DNA of 63,934 nt from Thermotoga sp. Lineage in GTDB: Bacteria > Thermotogota > Thermotogae > Thermotogales > Thermotogaceae. The notes beneath the pieces are model-generated. The model was not told the origin of the DNA. It worked only from the letters and a program-made list of their open reading frames with translations, and searched no databases. The translations under genes and the position numbers were made by a program. Location: positions 1-63,934 of the forward strand of contig NZ_JAGGZH010000147.1 in the NCBI RefSeq assembly GCF_021162145.1, given 5' to 3'. Positions 20,139 to 29,818 of the stretch are shown here, piece by piece; the first letter of the stretch is position 1, and every line of letters begins with the position of its first letter.

Positions 20139-20639
20139 ATGGAAGGAAGTCGCTTAGCTGTAGATCCGGGGTTTGCTTCCCTGGCAAGAAGGATGAGAAC
20201 GCTCGGTCTGGACGTTATAATCTGCCAAGCGAGAACACCGGTTGAAGTTCTTGTGTTCTGCAGGAAAGAACGAAGAATTCTTCTCACAAAAGACAAATCT
20301 CTCGCCGATGTCTTTAAGAGATATAACCAGGAGTGTTTACTTGTTGGCACTGAAGAAGAAGGACTCAAAATAGTTCTTGAACGCTTTGGGACAGGACAAT
20401 CAAGATGTCCATTCTGCAATGAAGAATTGCTGTCAGTTCAACGCGAGGAGGTGCTCGGCAAAGTACCGGTCTACGTCTTCTTGAGTATGGAAAAATTCTC
20501 AAAGTGTCCAAAGTGTGGGAGGATTTTCTGGAAGGGATCTCATCTAAGATGGATCGAGGAAGTGATAGGACATGACCCTAGAAGAACTGAAGAAAATACA
20601 GGGAATAAAGATTGTGGAAAACGACACGAACATTCCTGA
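20139..20639 (+). CDS. Mut7-C RNase-domain protein with zinc ribbon
   Basis: 166 residues. The N-terminal PIN-like Mut7-C fold has acidic residues Asp9 (LAVDPGFASLARRMRTLG) and Asp52 (RRILLTKDKSLAD). A zinc ribbon follows with Cys90/93 (CPFC) and Cys123/126 (CPKC). Family members are predicted RNases; one of the usual Asp positions (near residue 34) is not acidic here, so activity is uncertain. ATG 20139 follows GAGGGG. Its end overlaps the histidine kinase gene by 68 bp, an unusually long overlap. It is divergent from rtcB. Confidence 0.8.
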   Translation: MEGSRLAVDPGFASLARRMRTLGLDVIICQARTPVEVLVFCRKERRILLTKDKSLADVFKRYNQECLLVGTEEEGLKIVLERFGTGQSRCPFCNEELLSVQREEVLGKVPVYVFLSMEKFSKCPKCGRIFWKGSHLRWIEEVIGHDPRRTEENTGNKDCGKRHEHS

Positions 20640-22845
20640 AGGAGTGTACTCCTGTAGAATCGGTCGTTTCACAATTGTGGCGCACGATCACACTTCAGCT
20701 CTCGTGGTGAAACTATTCAGGAAGCTTTCCGTTTATAAGACACTCTTTTCTTTCTCCACTCTGGCCTGTTATCTTTCAAAAGAGGAATTTTTCAAACGCT
20801 CCCTCAAGACAATTGAAGAGTTTTTCAACGCTGAGGAGGTCTTCTTCATCGACACTCAAGCCTCCTTTTCCTCCAAGGGAGAGGAATTGTCCCTAGATGA
20901 GATAAAGAGAAGATATCCGAAGATTCACGTGAGAGAGTTGAAAAACAGGTTCTACCTCGTTATCGCAAGAGAAAAAGAGCTGGACGAAGAAGAAAATCTC
21001 TTTTGTCAAAAATTTTTGGAACTGGCCGAATCACTGAGCGAGAAGTGGAATCTCAAAGGAGACATGCAGAAGATGAAGGAGACTCTGGAGGAACGTTCAA
21101 GACTGGTGGAAATTCAGAAAGAGCACATAAAGAGGATGCGGATAATATACTACGTTAGCCAGGCCATGCGATCCGTTTACGATCCAAACAACCTGTATCG
21201 TGTAATTCTTCTGAGTCTTGTCTCAGAGAGAGGTTTCAATTTTGACCGGGCGGTCCTTCTGAAAAAAGACGATGTTACAAACTCCTTGGAGATTGTCTCT
21301 GCACTGGGAGGAGATGTTCCGCAGGAACATGAAGAACTGAAACGGTATCTCAGAAGAAGAACCCTTAGATACACCGATCTCGTCCAGTTCCTCAGAGAAG
21401 AAGCACTCACATTCTCTTTTGAAACAAGCTTCAGCGAAAGATTGAAGCAAAGGAGGTTTTACTACAGGGGACATCCCATCTTCGAGAGAGTGGTTCTGAG
21501 AAAAAGCATTGTGAGAGTCTCTGGAGATATTCTCAGGAAGATGGGCTATGAAGTAGAGGATGTACTCGATGCTTTCAGAAATGAAAACTTTGTCGTTTTC
21601 CCCCTCGTAGGACGTTGGGATACCCTTGGAGCGGTTGTGGTAGACGGCAAATTCAGTAAAAGACCGATCACAGATCTGGATTTGGACGTTTTGAAACTCT
21701 TTTCGGAGAGTGCGGGACTTGCCCTGGAAAGCGCTATCAACTACGAAGATTTGAAGAGAAAAACCCTGGATCTACAACGTCAGAACGAACTTGTAGAGAA
21801 ACTGAAAAACTTCAGTGAAAGCATTCTAGAAAGTCTGGAGGCCGCCATCATCACGCTGGACAGGGAGAACCGAATAACGGAGTGGAACAAAAAATCAGAA
21901 GTACTCTTTGGTTTCAGGAAAGAGCAAGTGCTTGGAAAGAAGTTGAAGAACCTGTCTGGGTTCGAGGAAATAGGTACCATCGCCGAGAGTGTCATGGAAA
22001 AACGCGAACCAGTCTTTCTCAATTTCTACAAGTTCCAGGAGAAGTACTTCAACGTGAGATTTTCTCCTTTGAGAAACACCAAAACACAACTCCTCGAAGG
22101 TGTGATCATTACAATTGATGATGTAACTGAACTGTACAGGTTCGAAGAAGAGCGAAAGAGAAAAGAAAAGCTCTCCATACTGGGAGAAATGGCAGCGCGA
22201 GTTGCTCACGAGATCCGGAATCCTATCACCATAATAGGCGGTTTCGTAAAACGAATGAGAAAGCACATAGACGATCCAGAAACTCTGAAGAAGTACGTGG
22301 ACATAATCACCAATGAACTGTCAAGGCTCGAGGGAATTGCCAGGAAGGTCTTGGAGTACAGTAAAGAGGAACAGGTGCTGGAGTTCTCCGAGTTCAATTT
22401 GAACGAGCTCATAAAAGAAGTCTATGTGCTCTTCGAGGAGAAGTTCAAAGAGCTTAACATAGATTTCTACTTTGAAACCGACAACGAAGATTTGAGGGTG
22501 AAGGTCGACAGATCGAGAATAAAACAAGTGTTGATAAATCTTGTCCAGAATGCGATGGAAGCAACGGGGGAAAATGGTAAGATAAAAATAAAGTCGGAGG
22601 ATGTTTACGACAGTGCCAGAGTTTCCGTATGGAACTCAGGTTCTCCCATTCCAGAAGAGTTGAAGGAAAAGATATTCTCCCCGTTCTTCACCACCAAGAC
22701 TCAGGGAACGGGTTTGGGACTATCGATTTGCAGGAAGATCATAGAGGATGAACACGAAGGAAAAATATGGGTGGAGAACACGGAAAAAGGGGTCACGTTT
22801 ATTTTCGAGATCCCAAAAACACCAGGAAAAGAGGTGAGAGAATGA
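20572..22845 (+). CDS. Cytosolic PAS-containing sensor histidine kinase
   Basis: 757 residues without transmembrane segments, so a soluble sensor. Domain order: a unique N-terminal region (1-160), a short coiled coil (~165-195), a GAF-like domain (~195-390), a PAS domain (~408-520, SLEAAIITLDRENRITEWN), then HisKA with phospho-acceptor His546 (ARVAHEIRNPITIIGG). The ATPase domain has N box LVQNAMEA and G boxes ending GTGLGLSICRKIIEDEHEG. The layout resembles NtrB/AtoS-type kinases. ATG 20572 lies within the Mut7-C gene; GTG or TTG starts further in could be the true one. Pairs with the adjacent response regulator. Signal unknown. Confidence 0.9.
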   Translation: MTLEELKKIQGIKIVENDTNIPEGVYSCRIGRFTIVAHDHTSALVVKLFRKLSVYKTLFSFSTLACYLSKEEFFKRSLKTIEEFFNAEEVFFIDTQASFSSKGEELSLDEIKRRYPKIHVRELKNRFYLVIAREKELDEEENLFCQKFLELAESLSEKWNLKGDMQKMKETLEERSRLVEIQKEHIKRMRIIYYVSQAMRSVYDPNNLYRVILLSLVSERGFNFDRAVLLKKDDVTNSLEIVSALGGDVPQEHEELKRYLRRRTLRYTDLVQFLREEALTFSFETSFSERLKQRRFYYRGHPIFERVVLRKSIVRVSGDILRKMGYEVEDVLDAFRNENFVVFPLVGRWDTLGAVVVDGKFSKRPITDLDLDVLKLFSESAGLALESAINYEDLKRKTLDLQRQNELVEKLKNFSESILESLEAAIITLDRENRITEWNKKSEVLFGFRKEQVLGKKLKNLSGFEEIGTIAESVMEKREPVFLNFYKFQEKYFNVRFSPLRNTKTQLLEGVIITIDDVTELYRFEEERKRKEKLSILGEMAARVAHEIRNPITIIGGFVKRMRKHIDDPETLKKYVDIITNELSRLEGIARKVLEYSKEEQVLEFSEFNLNELIKEVYVLFEEKFKELNIDFYFETDNEDLRVKVDRSRIKQVLINLVQNAMEATGENGKIKIKSEDVYDSARVSVWNSGSPIPEELKEKIFSPFFTTKTQGTGLGLSICRKIIEDEHEGKIWVENTEKGVTFIFEIPKTPGKEVRE

Positions 22846-23195
22846 AAAAGAAAATACTCGTTGTGGACGACGAACCCAACATGCGAGAACTCCTGAAAGA
22901 AGAACTCGAAGAGGAAGGATACGAAGTCGAGGCAGCGGAGAACGGAGAAGAAGCCTTGGAAAAGTTCTTTTCAGGCGGTTACGATCTGGTGATCCTCGAT
23001 ATAGAGATGCCCGGCATGAATGGTTTGGAAGTTGCGGGAAAGATTCGAGAAAAGAAAAAGGATGCCAAAATCATTCTACTCACCGCCTATTCTCATTACA
23101 GGTCAGATCTCTCTTCTTGGGCTGCCGACGAGTATGTTGTAAAATCATTCAACTTCGACGAACTGAAAGAGAAAGTGAAAAAACTTCTCTCATGA
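22842..23195 (+). CDS. Stand-alone receiver-domain response regulator
   Basis: 117 residues, a single CheY-like receiver with no output domain. Acidic pocket Asp9-Asp10 ([11 protein letters not shown]), phospho-site Asp53 ([10 protein letters not shown]), Thr81 (LLTAYS) and Lys101 (VVKSF). It overlaps the kinase stop by 4 bp (ATGA). A receiver without DNA-binding domain must act by protein contact, possibly on flagella or pili given the nearby pilT-like and flgBC-fliE genes; that is inference. Confidence 0.93.
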   Translation: MKKKILVVDDEPNMRELLKEELEEEGYEVEAAENGEEALEKFFSGGYDLVILDIEMPGMNGLEVAGKIREKKKDAKIILLTAYSHYRSDLSSWAADEYVVKSFNFDELKEKVKKLLS

Positions 23196-23214
23196 CCCGG
23201 GAGGTGTGGAAAAA

Positions 23215-25971
23215 TTGGACTACAAGAAAACACTGAATCTACCGAAAACCGCCTTTCCGATGAAAGCAAACCTGGTCAACAAGGAAAAGACCTTTCTGAA
23301 AAGCTGGGAAGAGATGGATCTCTATAACTACGTGCTTGGACAAAGAAAAGGAAAGCCGCTTTTTGTCCTCCATGATGGCCCCCCGTACGCCAACGGACAC
23401 ATACACATCGGAACTGCACTGAACAAGATTCTGAAAGACATTGTGGTCAAGTACAAAACAATGAGGGGATACAGGGTACCGTACGTACCGGGATGGGATA
23501 CCCACGGTCTTCCCATAGAACACAAGGTCTCTCAGGAACTTGGAGACAAGATAAAAGAGATGTCTCCCGCGGAGATAAGGAAGAAGTGCGAAGAGTTCGC
23601 TCTGAAGTTCGTTGACATACAGAGAGAAGAGTTCAAGAGGTTGGGAGTGCGGGGTGACTGGAACAATCCCTACATTACCCTCAAACCGGACTACGAGGTG
23701 AAAATACTGGATGTCTTCAAAACGCTTGTCGAACGTGGAAACGTCTACAGATCACTGAAACCTATATACTGGTGTCCAAGGTGCAGAACAGCCCTTGCAG
23801 AGGCAGAGATCGAGTATCACGATCACAGATCACCCTCCATATACGTGAAGTTCAGATCCGAAGATGATCCAAACTTTTACGTCGTGATATGGACCACCAC
23901 TCCCTGGACACTCCCGGCGAACGTGGGTATTGCTCTTCATCCTGATTTCGAGTATTCCGTTGTGAGAGTAGGAGAAGAAAAATGGGTGATCGCCGCAGAC
24001 CTTCTTGAGCCTTTCTCCAAAGAAACGGGGGTGGATTGTTCCGAAGTAATAGAAAAGATAAAGGGTAAAGATCTGGAAGGGAAGGAATTCCAGCATCCCA
24101 TCTTCGGGGATAAAACCTCCCGTGTCATTCTAGCAGATTACGTTTCTCTGGAAACGGGAACGGGATGTGTTCACATCGCTCCAGGGCATGGTGAAGAGGA
24201 CTACATTTACGGACATGTAAAATACGGTCTTCCTGTCGTCTCTCCAGTCGATGAAGAAGGGCGCTTCACCGAGGAAGCAGGGAAATACAGGGGAATGTTC
24301 ATAGAGGATGCCAACAAAGTGATCATAGACGATTTGAAAGAAAAGGGAATCCTCGTTCATGCTTCCTCCATCACCCACTCTTATCCACACTGCTGGCGCT
24401 GTAAAGGACCTGTGATCTTCAGGGCAACCGAGCAGTGGTTCATCTCCGTGGATCACAACGATCTGAGACAAAGAGTTCTGGAAGAGATAGACAGGATCAA
24501 ATGGATACCAGAGTGGGGTCGAAACAGGATCAGATCCATGGTGAAAGAAAGACCCGATTGGTGCATCTCAAGGCAGCGCGTCTGGGGAACTCCCATACCG
24601 GCTGTTAAATGTAAGGAATGTGGAGAAATCACGCTCGATCCGAAGGTGATCGAGCATTTCATGAAGATAGTGGAAAAAGAGGGGACCAACGCGTGGTTTG
24701 AAAAAGACATAGAAGAATTGATTCCCGACGATTTCAAATGCCCAAGGTGTGGAGCACGTTCCTTCGAGAAGATGCTCGATACACTGGACGTGTGGATCGA
24801 CTCTGGATCATCTTTCGAGTACATAATTACGAGGGAAGATCATCCATTTCCGCTGGATATGTATCTCGAAGGGAGCGATCAGCACAGAGGATGGTTCCAC
24901 TCCTCCATATTCCTTGCCGTAGCAAAGAGAAACTCTGCACCTTACAGGGAGGTTCTGACACACGGCTTCATAAAAGATGAGCTTGGAAGGAAGATGAGCA
25001 AATCCCTTGGAAACGTCGTGGACCCTATGGAAGTGGTCGAAAAGTACGGAGCAGAAATTCTGAGGCTTTGGCTCGCAAGTAGCGATTACTTCAACGACAT
25101 AAAGATCTCCATGAAGATAGTCGAACAACAGACAGAGGTGTACAGGAAGATAAGAAACACGTTCAGATTCCTTCTTGGAAATCTCGGAGATTTTGATCCC
25201 GAAGTAGACAGAGTCCCCTACGAAAAGCTTCTCACCATTGATAAATGGGCGCTTGGAAGACTCCAGGAGATTATAAGGCGCTCTACGGAGTACTACGACA
25301 GTTACGAGTTCTCGAAAGTCTACAACCTTGTGGTGAAGTACTGTACAACGGAACTCAGCTCCCTCTACCTTGATGTTGTGAAGGACAGACTTTACGTCGA
25401 GGCGAAAGATTCACTTTACAGAAGATCGGCTCAAACGGTGATGCACGAGATATTGATCGCCCTGATGAAGATCCTCGCACCCATCATGACCTTCACAATG
25501 GAGGAAGTGTACTTGCATCTTCACGAGAAGGACAGGAAGTACAAGACGGTCCAGGCAGAGTACTGGCCAGAGTACAGAGGGAATTTGATCGACAAGAAGA
25601 TAATGGAAGATTTCGAAAAACTCCTCTCCATAAGGGAAGACGTCCTGAAGGCACTCGAAGAAAAAAGACAGCAGGATACGATAGGGCACTCCCTGGATGC
25701 TGAAGTGATCCTCGTTCCCAAAAATAACTCTGTGAAAGCTCTTCTCGAAGAATACAGGGATGTTCTCGAGGAACTCTTCATCGTTTCCAAAGTGAGCCTT
25801 TCGGATGGCTCAGGCGAGCTGAAAGGGGAGCTTGTCGAGGTCATTGTGAAACACGCAGAAGGGGAAAAATGTCAAAGGTGCTGGAAATACACAACCGAGA
25901 TCTCCCAATCTGAAGAATTCCCAGGCGTCTGTCCAAGGTGCCTTGCCGTTTTGAAGGGAGAGAGGAAGTGA
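23215..25971 (+). CDS. ileS: Isoleucyl-tRNA synthetase
   Basis: Charges tRNA-Ile and edits valine. About 918 residues from TTG 23215, chosen because GGGAGG (23199-23204) is 10 nt upstream and bacterial IleS starts [12 protein letters not shown]-like; GTG 23206 sits on the ribosome site. HIGH motif [18 protein letters not shown] (~54-71), editing domain [21 protein letters not shown]-type [13 protein letters not shown] followed by a zinc-like CKEC...CPRC pair, [17 protein letters not shown] (~587), and C-terminal zinc finger CQRCWKYT...CPRC. All catalytic elements are present. Confidence 0.97.
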   Translation: MDYKKTLNLPKTAFPMKANLVNKEKTFLKSWEEMDLYNYVLGQRKGKPLFVLHDGPPYANGHIHIGTALNKILKDIVVKYKTMRGYRVPYVPGWDTHGLPIEHKVSQELGDKIKEMSPAEIRKKCEEFALKFVDIQREEFKRLGVRGDWNNPYITLKPDYEVKILDVFKTLVERGNVYRSLKPIYWCPRCRTALAEAEIEYHDHRSPSIYVKFRSEDDPNFYVVIWTTTPWTLPANVGIALHPDFEYSVVRVGEEKWVIAADLLEPFSKETGVDCSEVIEKIKGKDLEGKEFQHPIFGDKTSRVILADYVSLETGTGCVHIAPGHGEEDYIYGHVKYGLPVVSPVDEEGRFTEEAGKYRGMFIEDANKVIIDDLKEKGILVHASSITHSYPHCWRCKGPVIFRATEQWFISVDHNDLRQRVLEEIDRIKWIPEWGRNRIRSMVKERPDWCISRQRVWGTPIPAVKCKECGEITLDPKVIEHFMKIVEKEGTNAWFEKDIEELIPDDFKCPRCGARSFEKMLDTLDVWIDSGSSFEYIITREDHPFPLDMYLEGSDQHRGWFHSSIFLAVAKRNSAPYREVLTHGFIKDELGRKMSKSLGNVVDPMEVVEKYGAEILRLWLASSDYFNDIKISMKIVEQQTEVYRKIRNTFRFLLGNLGDFDPEVDRVPYEKLLTIDKWALGRLQEIIRRSTEYYDSYEFSKVYNLVVKYCTTELSSLYLDVVKDRLYVEAKDSLYRRSAQTVMHEILIALMKILAPIMTFTMEEVYLHLHEKDRKYKTVQAEYWPEYRGNLIDKKIMEDFEKLLSIREDVLKALEEKRQQDTIGHSLDAEVILVPKNNSVKALLEEYRDVLEELFIVSKVSLSDGSGELKGELVEVIVKHAEGEKCQRCWKYTTEISQSEEFPGVCPRCLAVLKGERK

Positions 25972-25974
25972 GGA

Positions 25975-27051
25975 ATGATGGATAGATCTCTTTTGAAGAT
26001 CATCACAGAAGCTTATGGTTTGAGGGCAACCGATGTTCACATCTCGGCAGGTTGCCCTCCCTATTATCGAATCGACGGAAAACTCGTTCCTCAAGAAAAA
26101 TACGGTAAGTTTTCCAGAGAGGACGTGATGAACGGTCTGAAAGAGCTCTTTCTGGAAATCGGGCATCCTTTTCCACCAAAAGAAAAAGAGGTGGACTTTT
26201 CCTTCACTGTTGGAGAAGCAATCAGGGTGAGAGGGAACCTCTACTACGAGAGAAAGAATCCCGCACTCGCCTTCAGATTGATTCCAAAGAAAATCAGAAC
26301 GTTTCAGGAACTCGGACTTCCCGAGATTTTGAAGACATTCGTTGAAAGAAAGTACGGTTTGATACTGGTTGCCGGACCAACGGGAAGTGGGAAATCCACG
26401 ACTCTTGCCGCCATGATAGATTACATCAACGAGAACTTCCCGCACCACATAATCACAATAGAGGATCCTATAGAGTACGTTTTCGTAAACAAAAAATCGG
26501 TGATACACCAAAGAGAACTGGGTTCCGATACCGACTCGTTCTACAACGGTTTGAAGTACGCCCTCAGACAAGACCCCGATGTGATCCTCGTTGGGGAAAT
26601 GAGAGATCTCGAAACGATGGCTCTTGCTCTCACCGCAGCAGAAACAGGTCACCTGGTTCTCGCTACGGTACACACAAATTCGGCGGCATCTGCGCCGGAA
26701 AGGATAATAGACGTCTTCCCGGCACACCAGCAGAGACAGATTGCTCTTCAACTAGCTAACACACTTATCGCTGTTATTTACCAGAGACTCCTTCCCAAAG
26801 CGAATGGCATAGGTTTCACCCCGATCCTCGAGATCATGGTGGGAACACCGGCTGTAAGGAATCTGATAAGAGAAAACAAAATCCATCAGCTGGAATCCGT
26901 CATCCAAGCAGGTGCCAGACATGGTATGATCCTGTTCGACGACGCCCTTGTGAAAGCTGCTCTGAGGGGCGACATAGCCAAAGAAGACGCCATACAGTTC
27001 GCCAGGGATCAGGAGGAGGTGGCCAGAAGATTAGGAGTGAAGGTCTCGTAG
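25975..27051 (+). CDS. pilT: PilT-family type IV pilus retraction ATPase-like protein
   Basis: 358 residues of the secretion-ATPase superfamily, PilT branch. N-terminal PAS-like domain ([21 protein letters not shown]), Walker [22 protein letters not shown] (~residue 132), Asp box, Walker [42 protein letters not shown]. PilT powers pilus retraction and twitching or DNA uptake. No other pilus gene is adjacent, so the partner complex lies elsewhere. It starts 3 nt after ileS; the second ATG (25978) is equally possible. Its end overlaps the proposed prfA start. Confidence 0.9.
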   Translation: MMDRSLLKIITEAYGLRATDVHISAGCPPYYRIDGKLVPQEKYGKFSREDVMNGLKELFLEIGHPFPPKEKEVDFSFTVGEAIRVRGNLYYERKNPALAFRLIPKKIRTFQELGLPEILKTFVERKYGLILVAGPTGSGKSTTLAAMIDYINENFPHHIITIEDPIEYVFVNKKSVIHQRELGSDTDSFYNGLKYALRQDPDVILVGEMRDLETMALALTAAETGHLVLATVHTNSAASAPERIIDVFPAHQQRQIALQLANTLIAVIYQRLLPKANGIGFTPILEIMVGTPAVRNLIRENKIHQLESVIQAGARHGMILFDDALVKAALRGDIAKEDAIQFARDQEEVARRLGVKVS

Positions 27052-28097
27052 AAAAGATCTCTTCGGTTCTGCAGGAAAGAAAAAAAGAGCTGGAAGAACA
27101 ACTGGCCAGACCCGATCTGAGTCCAGAGGAGATGAAAAATTACGGAATGGAGTACTCAAAGCTCGAAGAGATAGAGAGTATTGTGAACAAAATAAAGGAG
27201 ACACAGGAGTTCATAGAACTTTTGAAAGAAGAAGGGGAAAGCGAGCAAGAAATAGAACGCTACGAGAAAGAGCTGGATGGTCTCTTCCAGGAGCTTTTTC
27301 TACTTCTCTCTCCTGAAGCGGGAGACAAGGCGATTGTAGAGATCAGGCCGGGAACGGGTGGAGAAGAAGCGGCCCTGTTTGCGAGGGATCTCTTCAGAAT
27401 GTATACAAGGTACGCCGAAAGAAAAAGATGGAACGTGGAGATCGCCGAGATACATGAAACGGACCTTGGAGGGGTAAAAGAAGCTGTTTTCTTTGTAAAA
27501 GGAAGAAACGCCTACAGTACCTTGAGATATGAGAGCGGTGTTCACAGGGTGCAAAGAGTACCGGTCACTGAGTCCGGAGGGAGAATACACACTTCAACGG
27601 CAACCGTCGTGGTCCTTCCTGAGATAGAGGAAAAGGACATCGAGATAAGACCGGAGGATCTGAGGATAGAGACTTTCAGGGCATCGGGACATGGTGGCCA
27701 ATACGTTAATAAAACGGAATCTGCTGTGAGGATCACACACATTCCAACAGGAATCGTCGTTTCCTGCCAGAACGAAAGGTCGCAGTATCAAAACAAACAG
27801 ACCGCTCTGAGAATCCTTCGAGCCCGCCTCTATCAGCTTCAGAGAGAGCAACTGGAGAAGGAACTTTCTCAAAAGAGGAAATCGCAGATTGGAACCGGTG
27901 AGAGAAGTGAAAAGATCAGAACTTACAACTTCCCCCAGAACAGAGTTACCGATCACAGAATAAACTACACATCTTACAAGCTTCAAGAGATTCTCGACGG
28001 GGATCTCGACGAGATCATATCGAAACTGATAGAACACGATATAGAAAGCAACATCGAAGAAATTTTAGGAACAAGTACCTCCAGTGGAGAACATTAA
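27030..28097 (+). CDS. prfA: Peptide chain release factor 1 (proposed ATT start)
   Basis: Recognises UAA/UAG and triggers peptide release. The RF1-specific tripeptide PVT is at residues ~178-180 ([14 protein letters not shown]) and the catalytic GGQ at ~222-224 ([14 protein letters not shown]). The first ordinary start is ATG 27132, which would cut off a conserved helix. The same frame continues upstream as [20 protein letters not shown], aligning by eye with E. coli RF1 IVAKLEALHERHEEVQALL. The only start-like codon before it is ATT 27030, with GGAGGAGGT (27012-27020) 9 nt upstream. That start gives 355 residues, the normal RF1 length. CTG 27069 is an alternative without a ribosome site. It overlaps pilT by 22 bp. 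Confidence 0.9.
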   Translation: MRSEGLVEKISSVLQERKKELEEQLARPDLSPEEMKNYGMEYSKLEEIESIVNKIKETQEFIELLKEEGESEQEIERYEKELDGLFQELFLLLSPEAGDKAIVEIRPGTGGEEAALFARDLFRMYTRYAERKRWNVEIAEIHETDLGGVKEAVFFVKGRNAYSTLRYESGVHRVQRVPVTESGGRIHTSTATVVVLPEIEEKDIEIRPEDLRIETFRASGHGGQYVNKTESAVRITHIPTGIVVSCQNERSQYQNKQTALRILRARLYQLQREQLEKELSQKRKSQIGTGERSEKIRTYNFPQNRVTDHRINYTSYKLQEILDGDLDEIISKLIEHDIESNIEEILGTSTSSGEH

Positions 28098-28113
28098 CAG
28101 TGGAGGTGTGAAG

Positions 28114-28497
28114 ATGTTCAACTCGAACTTCTACACCCTGAAACAGGCGATGGATGTATCTTTGTTGAGGCAGAAAGTACACGCCCTCAACATAGCGAAT
28201 GTAAGTACTCCCGGCTACAAGAGAAAGTACGTGGCGTTTGAAGAGTTCTTGAAAGAGTCGAAGATGAAACTCAAACTTTTGAAAACCAACGAAAAGCACC
28301 TTGGAAACCTTCAAAGGGTGATAGAGCCGCGTGTTTTGATACAGAACGATACAATCATGAGAAATGACGGTAACAATGTGGACATCGATTACGAAATGGT
28401 TCAGCTTGTAAAGAACGGTCTCAGGTATCAGGTACTGACCAGGCTCATGTCTTTGAACATAGACAGATACAACGCCGTTTTGAGAGGTGTGAGATGA
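28114..28497 (+). CDS. flgB: Flagellar basal-body rod protein FlgB
   Basis: 127 residues, proximal rod subunit exported by the flagellar type III system. N-terminal rod signature LRQKVHALNIANVSTPGYKRK and the helical C-terminus VDIDYEMVQLVKNGLRYQVLTRLMSLNIDRYN are typical. ATG 28114 is preferred over GTG 28084 because TGGAGGTG lies just upstream. It overlaps flgC by 4 bp. The flgB-flgC-fliE order is the common one, here placed after prfA. Confidence 0.95.
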   Translation: MFNSNFYTLKQAMDVSLLRQKVHALNIANVSTPGYKRKYVAFEEFLKESKMKLKLLKTNEKHLGNLQRVIEPRVLIQNDTIMRNDGNNVDIDYEMVQLVKNGLRYQVLTRLMSLNIDRYNAVLRGVR

Positions 28498-28916
28498 TGA
28501 GCGAGTTCGATATAATGAATATCAGCGCGACGGGTATGTCCGCTCAGAGACTCAGGGTGGAGATCGTTTCCACGAACATAGCGAACGCAGAAACCACCAG
28601 GACTGAAACGGGCGAACCTTACAGAAGGAAAGTGCCTGTCTTCGCTGAATACCTCAGGAAAGCAAAGGATGGTAGAATAGAGAGAGCAGGTGTGAAAGTG
28701 GTGAGGATCGTGGAGGATCCATCACCTTTCAGACTCGTTTACGACCCCACCCATCCCGATGCAGACGAGAACGGCTACGTGAGAATGCCCAACGTGAACA
28801 TAGTCAGAGAGATGGTGGATCTCATAAATGCCCAGAGGGCGTACGATGCGAACGTGGCTGCGTTCAACGTGACCAAGAACATGGTAAACAGCGCTCTTCA
28901 GATTGGAAGGGGGTAG
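28494..28916 (+). CDS. flgC: Flagellar basal-body rod protein FlgC
   Basis: 140 residues, proximal rod subunit. N-terminal rod motif MSAQRLRVEIVSTNIANAETTRT and the C-terminal flagellar motif VNIVREMVDLINAQRAYDANVAAFNVTKNM. Starts ATGATG at 28494, overlapping the flgB stop; either ATG could be used. The first GAGGTGTGAG upstream acts as the ribosome site. Confidence 0.96.
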   Translation: MMSEFDIMNISATGMSAQRLRVEIVSTNIANAETTRTETGEPYRRKVPVFAEYLRKAKDGRIERAGVKVVRIVEDPSPFRLVYDPTHPDADENGYVRMPNVNIVREMVDLINAQRAYDANVAAFNVTKNMVNSALQIGRG

Positions 28917-28922
28917 TAGGGT

Positions 28923-29207
28923 ATGATAGATAGGATAGAGGGACTCGGTCCCATAGAAGATACCGGAAAAACCCAGAAGAAAAATGGAGACAACTTTTCA
29001 GAGGCATTGAAGGAAGCTCTGGAAAAGGTGAACAATATCCAAAAAAGAGCGGAAAAACTGACAGACGACTTCGCACAGGGTAAGATAAGCAACATCCACG
29101 AGGTTATAATAGAAGCGGAAAAAGCTTCGATTGCTCTAAGACTCACCGTTGAGGTGAGAAACAGAATCGTCGAAGCTTACAGGGAGATCATGAGGATGCA
29201 AATCTGA
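28923..29207 (+). CDS. fliE: Flagellar hook-basal body complex protein FliE
   Basis: 94 residues. FliE joins the MS ring to the rod. Typical features: [30 protein letters not shown] and the conserved end [32 protein letters not shown]. Six nt after flgC. Its end overlaps the convergent cyclophilin-like gene by 20 bp. No clear terminator follows on the plus strand, so convergent transcription may end this operon. Confidence 0.95.
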   Translation: MIDRIEGLGPIEDTGKTQKKNGDNFSEALKEALEKVNNIQKRAEKLTDDFAQGKISNIHEVIIEAEKASIALRLTVEVRNRIVEAYREIMRMQI

Positions 29208-29562
29208 CGGTGACCTTCTCACCGTCTTTCACTTCTTTCAAGTTCTCAAGACCTTCTACAATCTTTCCGATCACGTTCACAGCACTCGCGGGCCTTATCT
29301 TGTCGTCGCTTATCGGTGTCCTCCCGAAAAACAAGCACAGGGCTTTTCCAGGGGGCCAATAACCAATGTCTCCTATTTCTACCACCTCTTTTGGGTTCTC
29401 CATCTTTGAGACAACAACGGGCGTTGAGAAATAGATCTCCTCACCCCAGGTGTTCACCACACTCTTGAACGGAACCTTTTCTTTCAACCTTCTAACCACC
29501 TCGTAGGATTCATCCAGTTCAATTAGACACCTTGCACTTTCGAAAACCAGTTCCATCTTCAT
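29188..29562 (-). CDS. Cyclophilin-like-fold protein (TM1367 type, DUF369-like)
   Basis: 124 residues, matching the T. maritima protein TM1367, whose structure is cyclophilin-like (from memory). Conserved middle [40 protein letters not shown]. No proline-isomerase catalytic Arg context is evident, so function is unknown. ATG 29562 follows GGGGGGAT; the longer frame to 29691 runs through the tRNA gene and is rejected. It lies downstream of tRNA-Leu on the same strand, after a hairpin. Confidence 0.82.
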   Translation of the reverse strand: MKMELVFESARCLIELDESYEVVRRLKEKVPFKSVVNTWGEEIYFSTPVVVSKMENPKEVVEIGDIGYWPPGKALCLFFGRTPISDDKIRPASAVNVIGKIVEGLENLKEVKDGEKVTVRFASS

Positions 29563-29573
29563 GATATCCCCCC

Positions 29574-29602
29574 AAAGAAAAGAGGCACCCTTCTGGTGCC
29601 TC
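29574..29602 (-). terminator. Rho-independent terminator after tRNA-Leu(UAA)
   Basis: On the minus strand GAGGCACC-AGAA-GGGTGCCTC is followed by TTTTCTTT. It ends the tRNA transcript just before the ribosome site of the cyclophilin-like gene, which would then rely on read-through. Confidence 0.75.
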
Positions 29603-29607
29603 ACAGC

Positions 29608-29697
29608 TGGTGCCGGGGATCGGACTCGAACCGACACGGGGTTATGAACCCCAGCGGATTTTAAGTCCGCTGCGTCTGCCAATTCCGCCACCCCGGC
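29608..29697 (-). tRNA. tRNA-Leu (anticodon UAA)
   Basis: 90-nt class II tRNA with CCA encoded (reads TGG at 29608-29610 on the plus strand). Acceptor GCCGGGG/CCCCGGC, D-arm GGCGGAATTGGCAGACGC, anticodon stem GCGGA/TCCGC with loop CTTAAAA, a long variable arm and T-loop GGTTCGAGTCC. Confidence 0.96.
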
Positions 29698-29706
29698 TCG
29701 TTCTTT

Positions 29707-29714
29707 ATTATATC
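29707..29714 (-). promoter_or_regulatory. -10 element of the tRNA-Leu(UAA) promoter
   Basis: On the minus strand TGATATAAT precedes the tRNA by about 9 nt: a perfect TATAAT with TGn extension. A -35-like TTGAGA lies 20 nt upstream, longer than ideal. Confidence 0.55.
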
Positions 29715-29778
29715 ACAACCCCTATTCTGTTATCTCAACCTTACAAATCCAAAACAAAAGGGATATTTTTCGTGGATG

Positions 29779-29787
29779 TGGTATAAT
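29779..29787 (+). promoter_or_regulatory. Extended -10 promoter for sufCBDSU
   Basis: TGTGGTATAAT ends at 29787, about 30 nt before ATG 29819. It is followed by AAATTAGGAGAAC and the ribosome site GAGGAGGGAG. No convincing -35. I see no IscR- or Fur-like operator. Confidence 0.6.
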
Positions 29788-29818
29788 AAATTAGGAGAAC
29801 ATAAGAGGAGGGAGCAAG

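Noticed and set aside
25810-26751. 313-codon minus-strand open frame over ileS/pilT
   Set aside because: Shadow of two well-recognised genes; no family pattern, and composition follows the sense codons.
27132-27132. ATG 27132 as prfA start
   Set aside because: It gives 321 residues and removes a conserved N-terminal helix shared with E. coli RF1.
29563-29691. Extension of the cyclophilin-like protein upstream
   Set aside because: It would translate the tRNA-Leu gene and its terminator.
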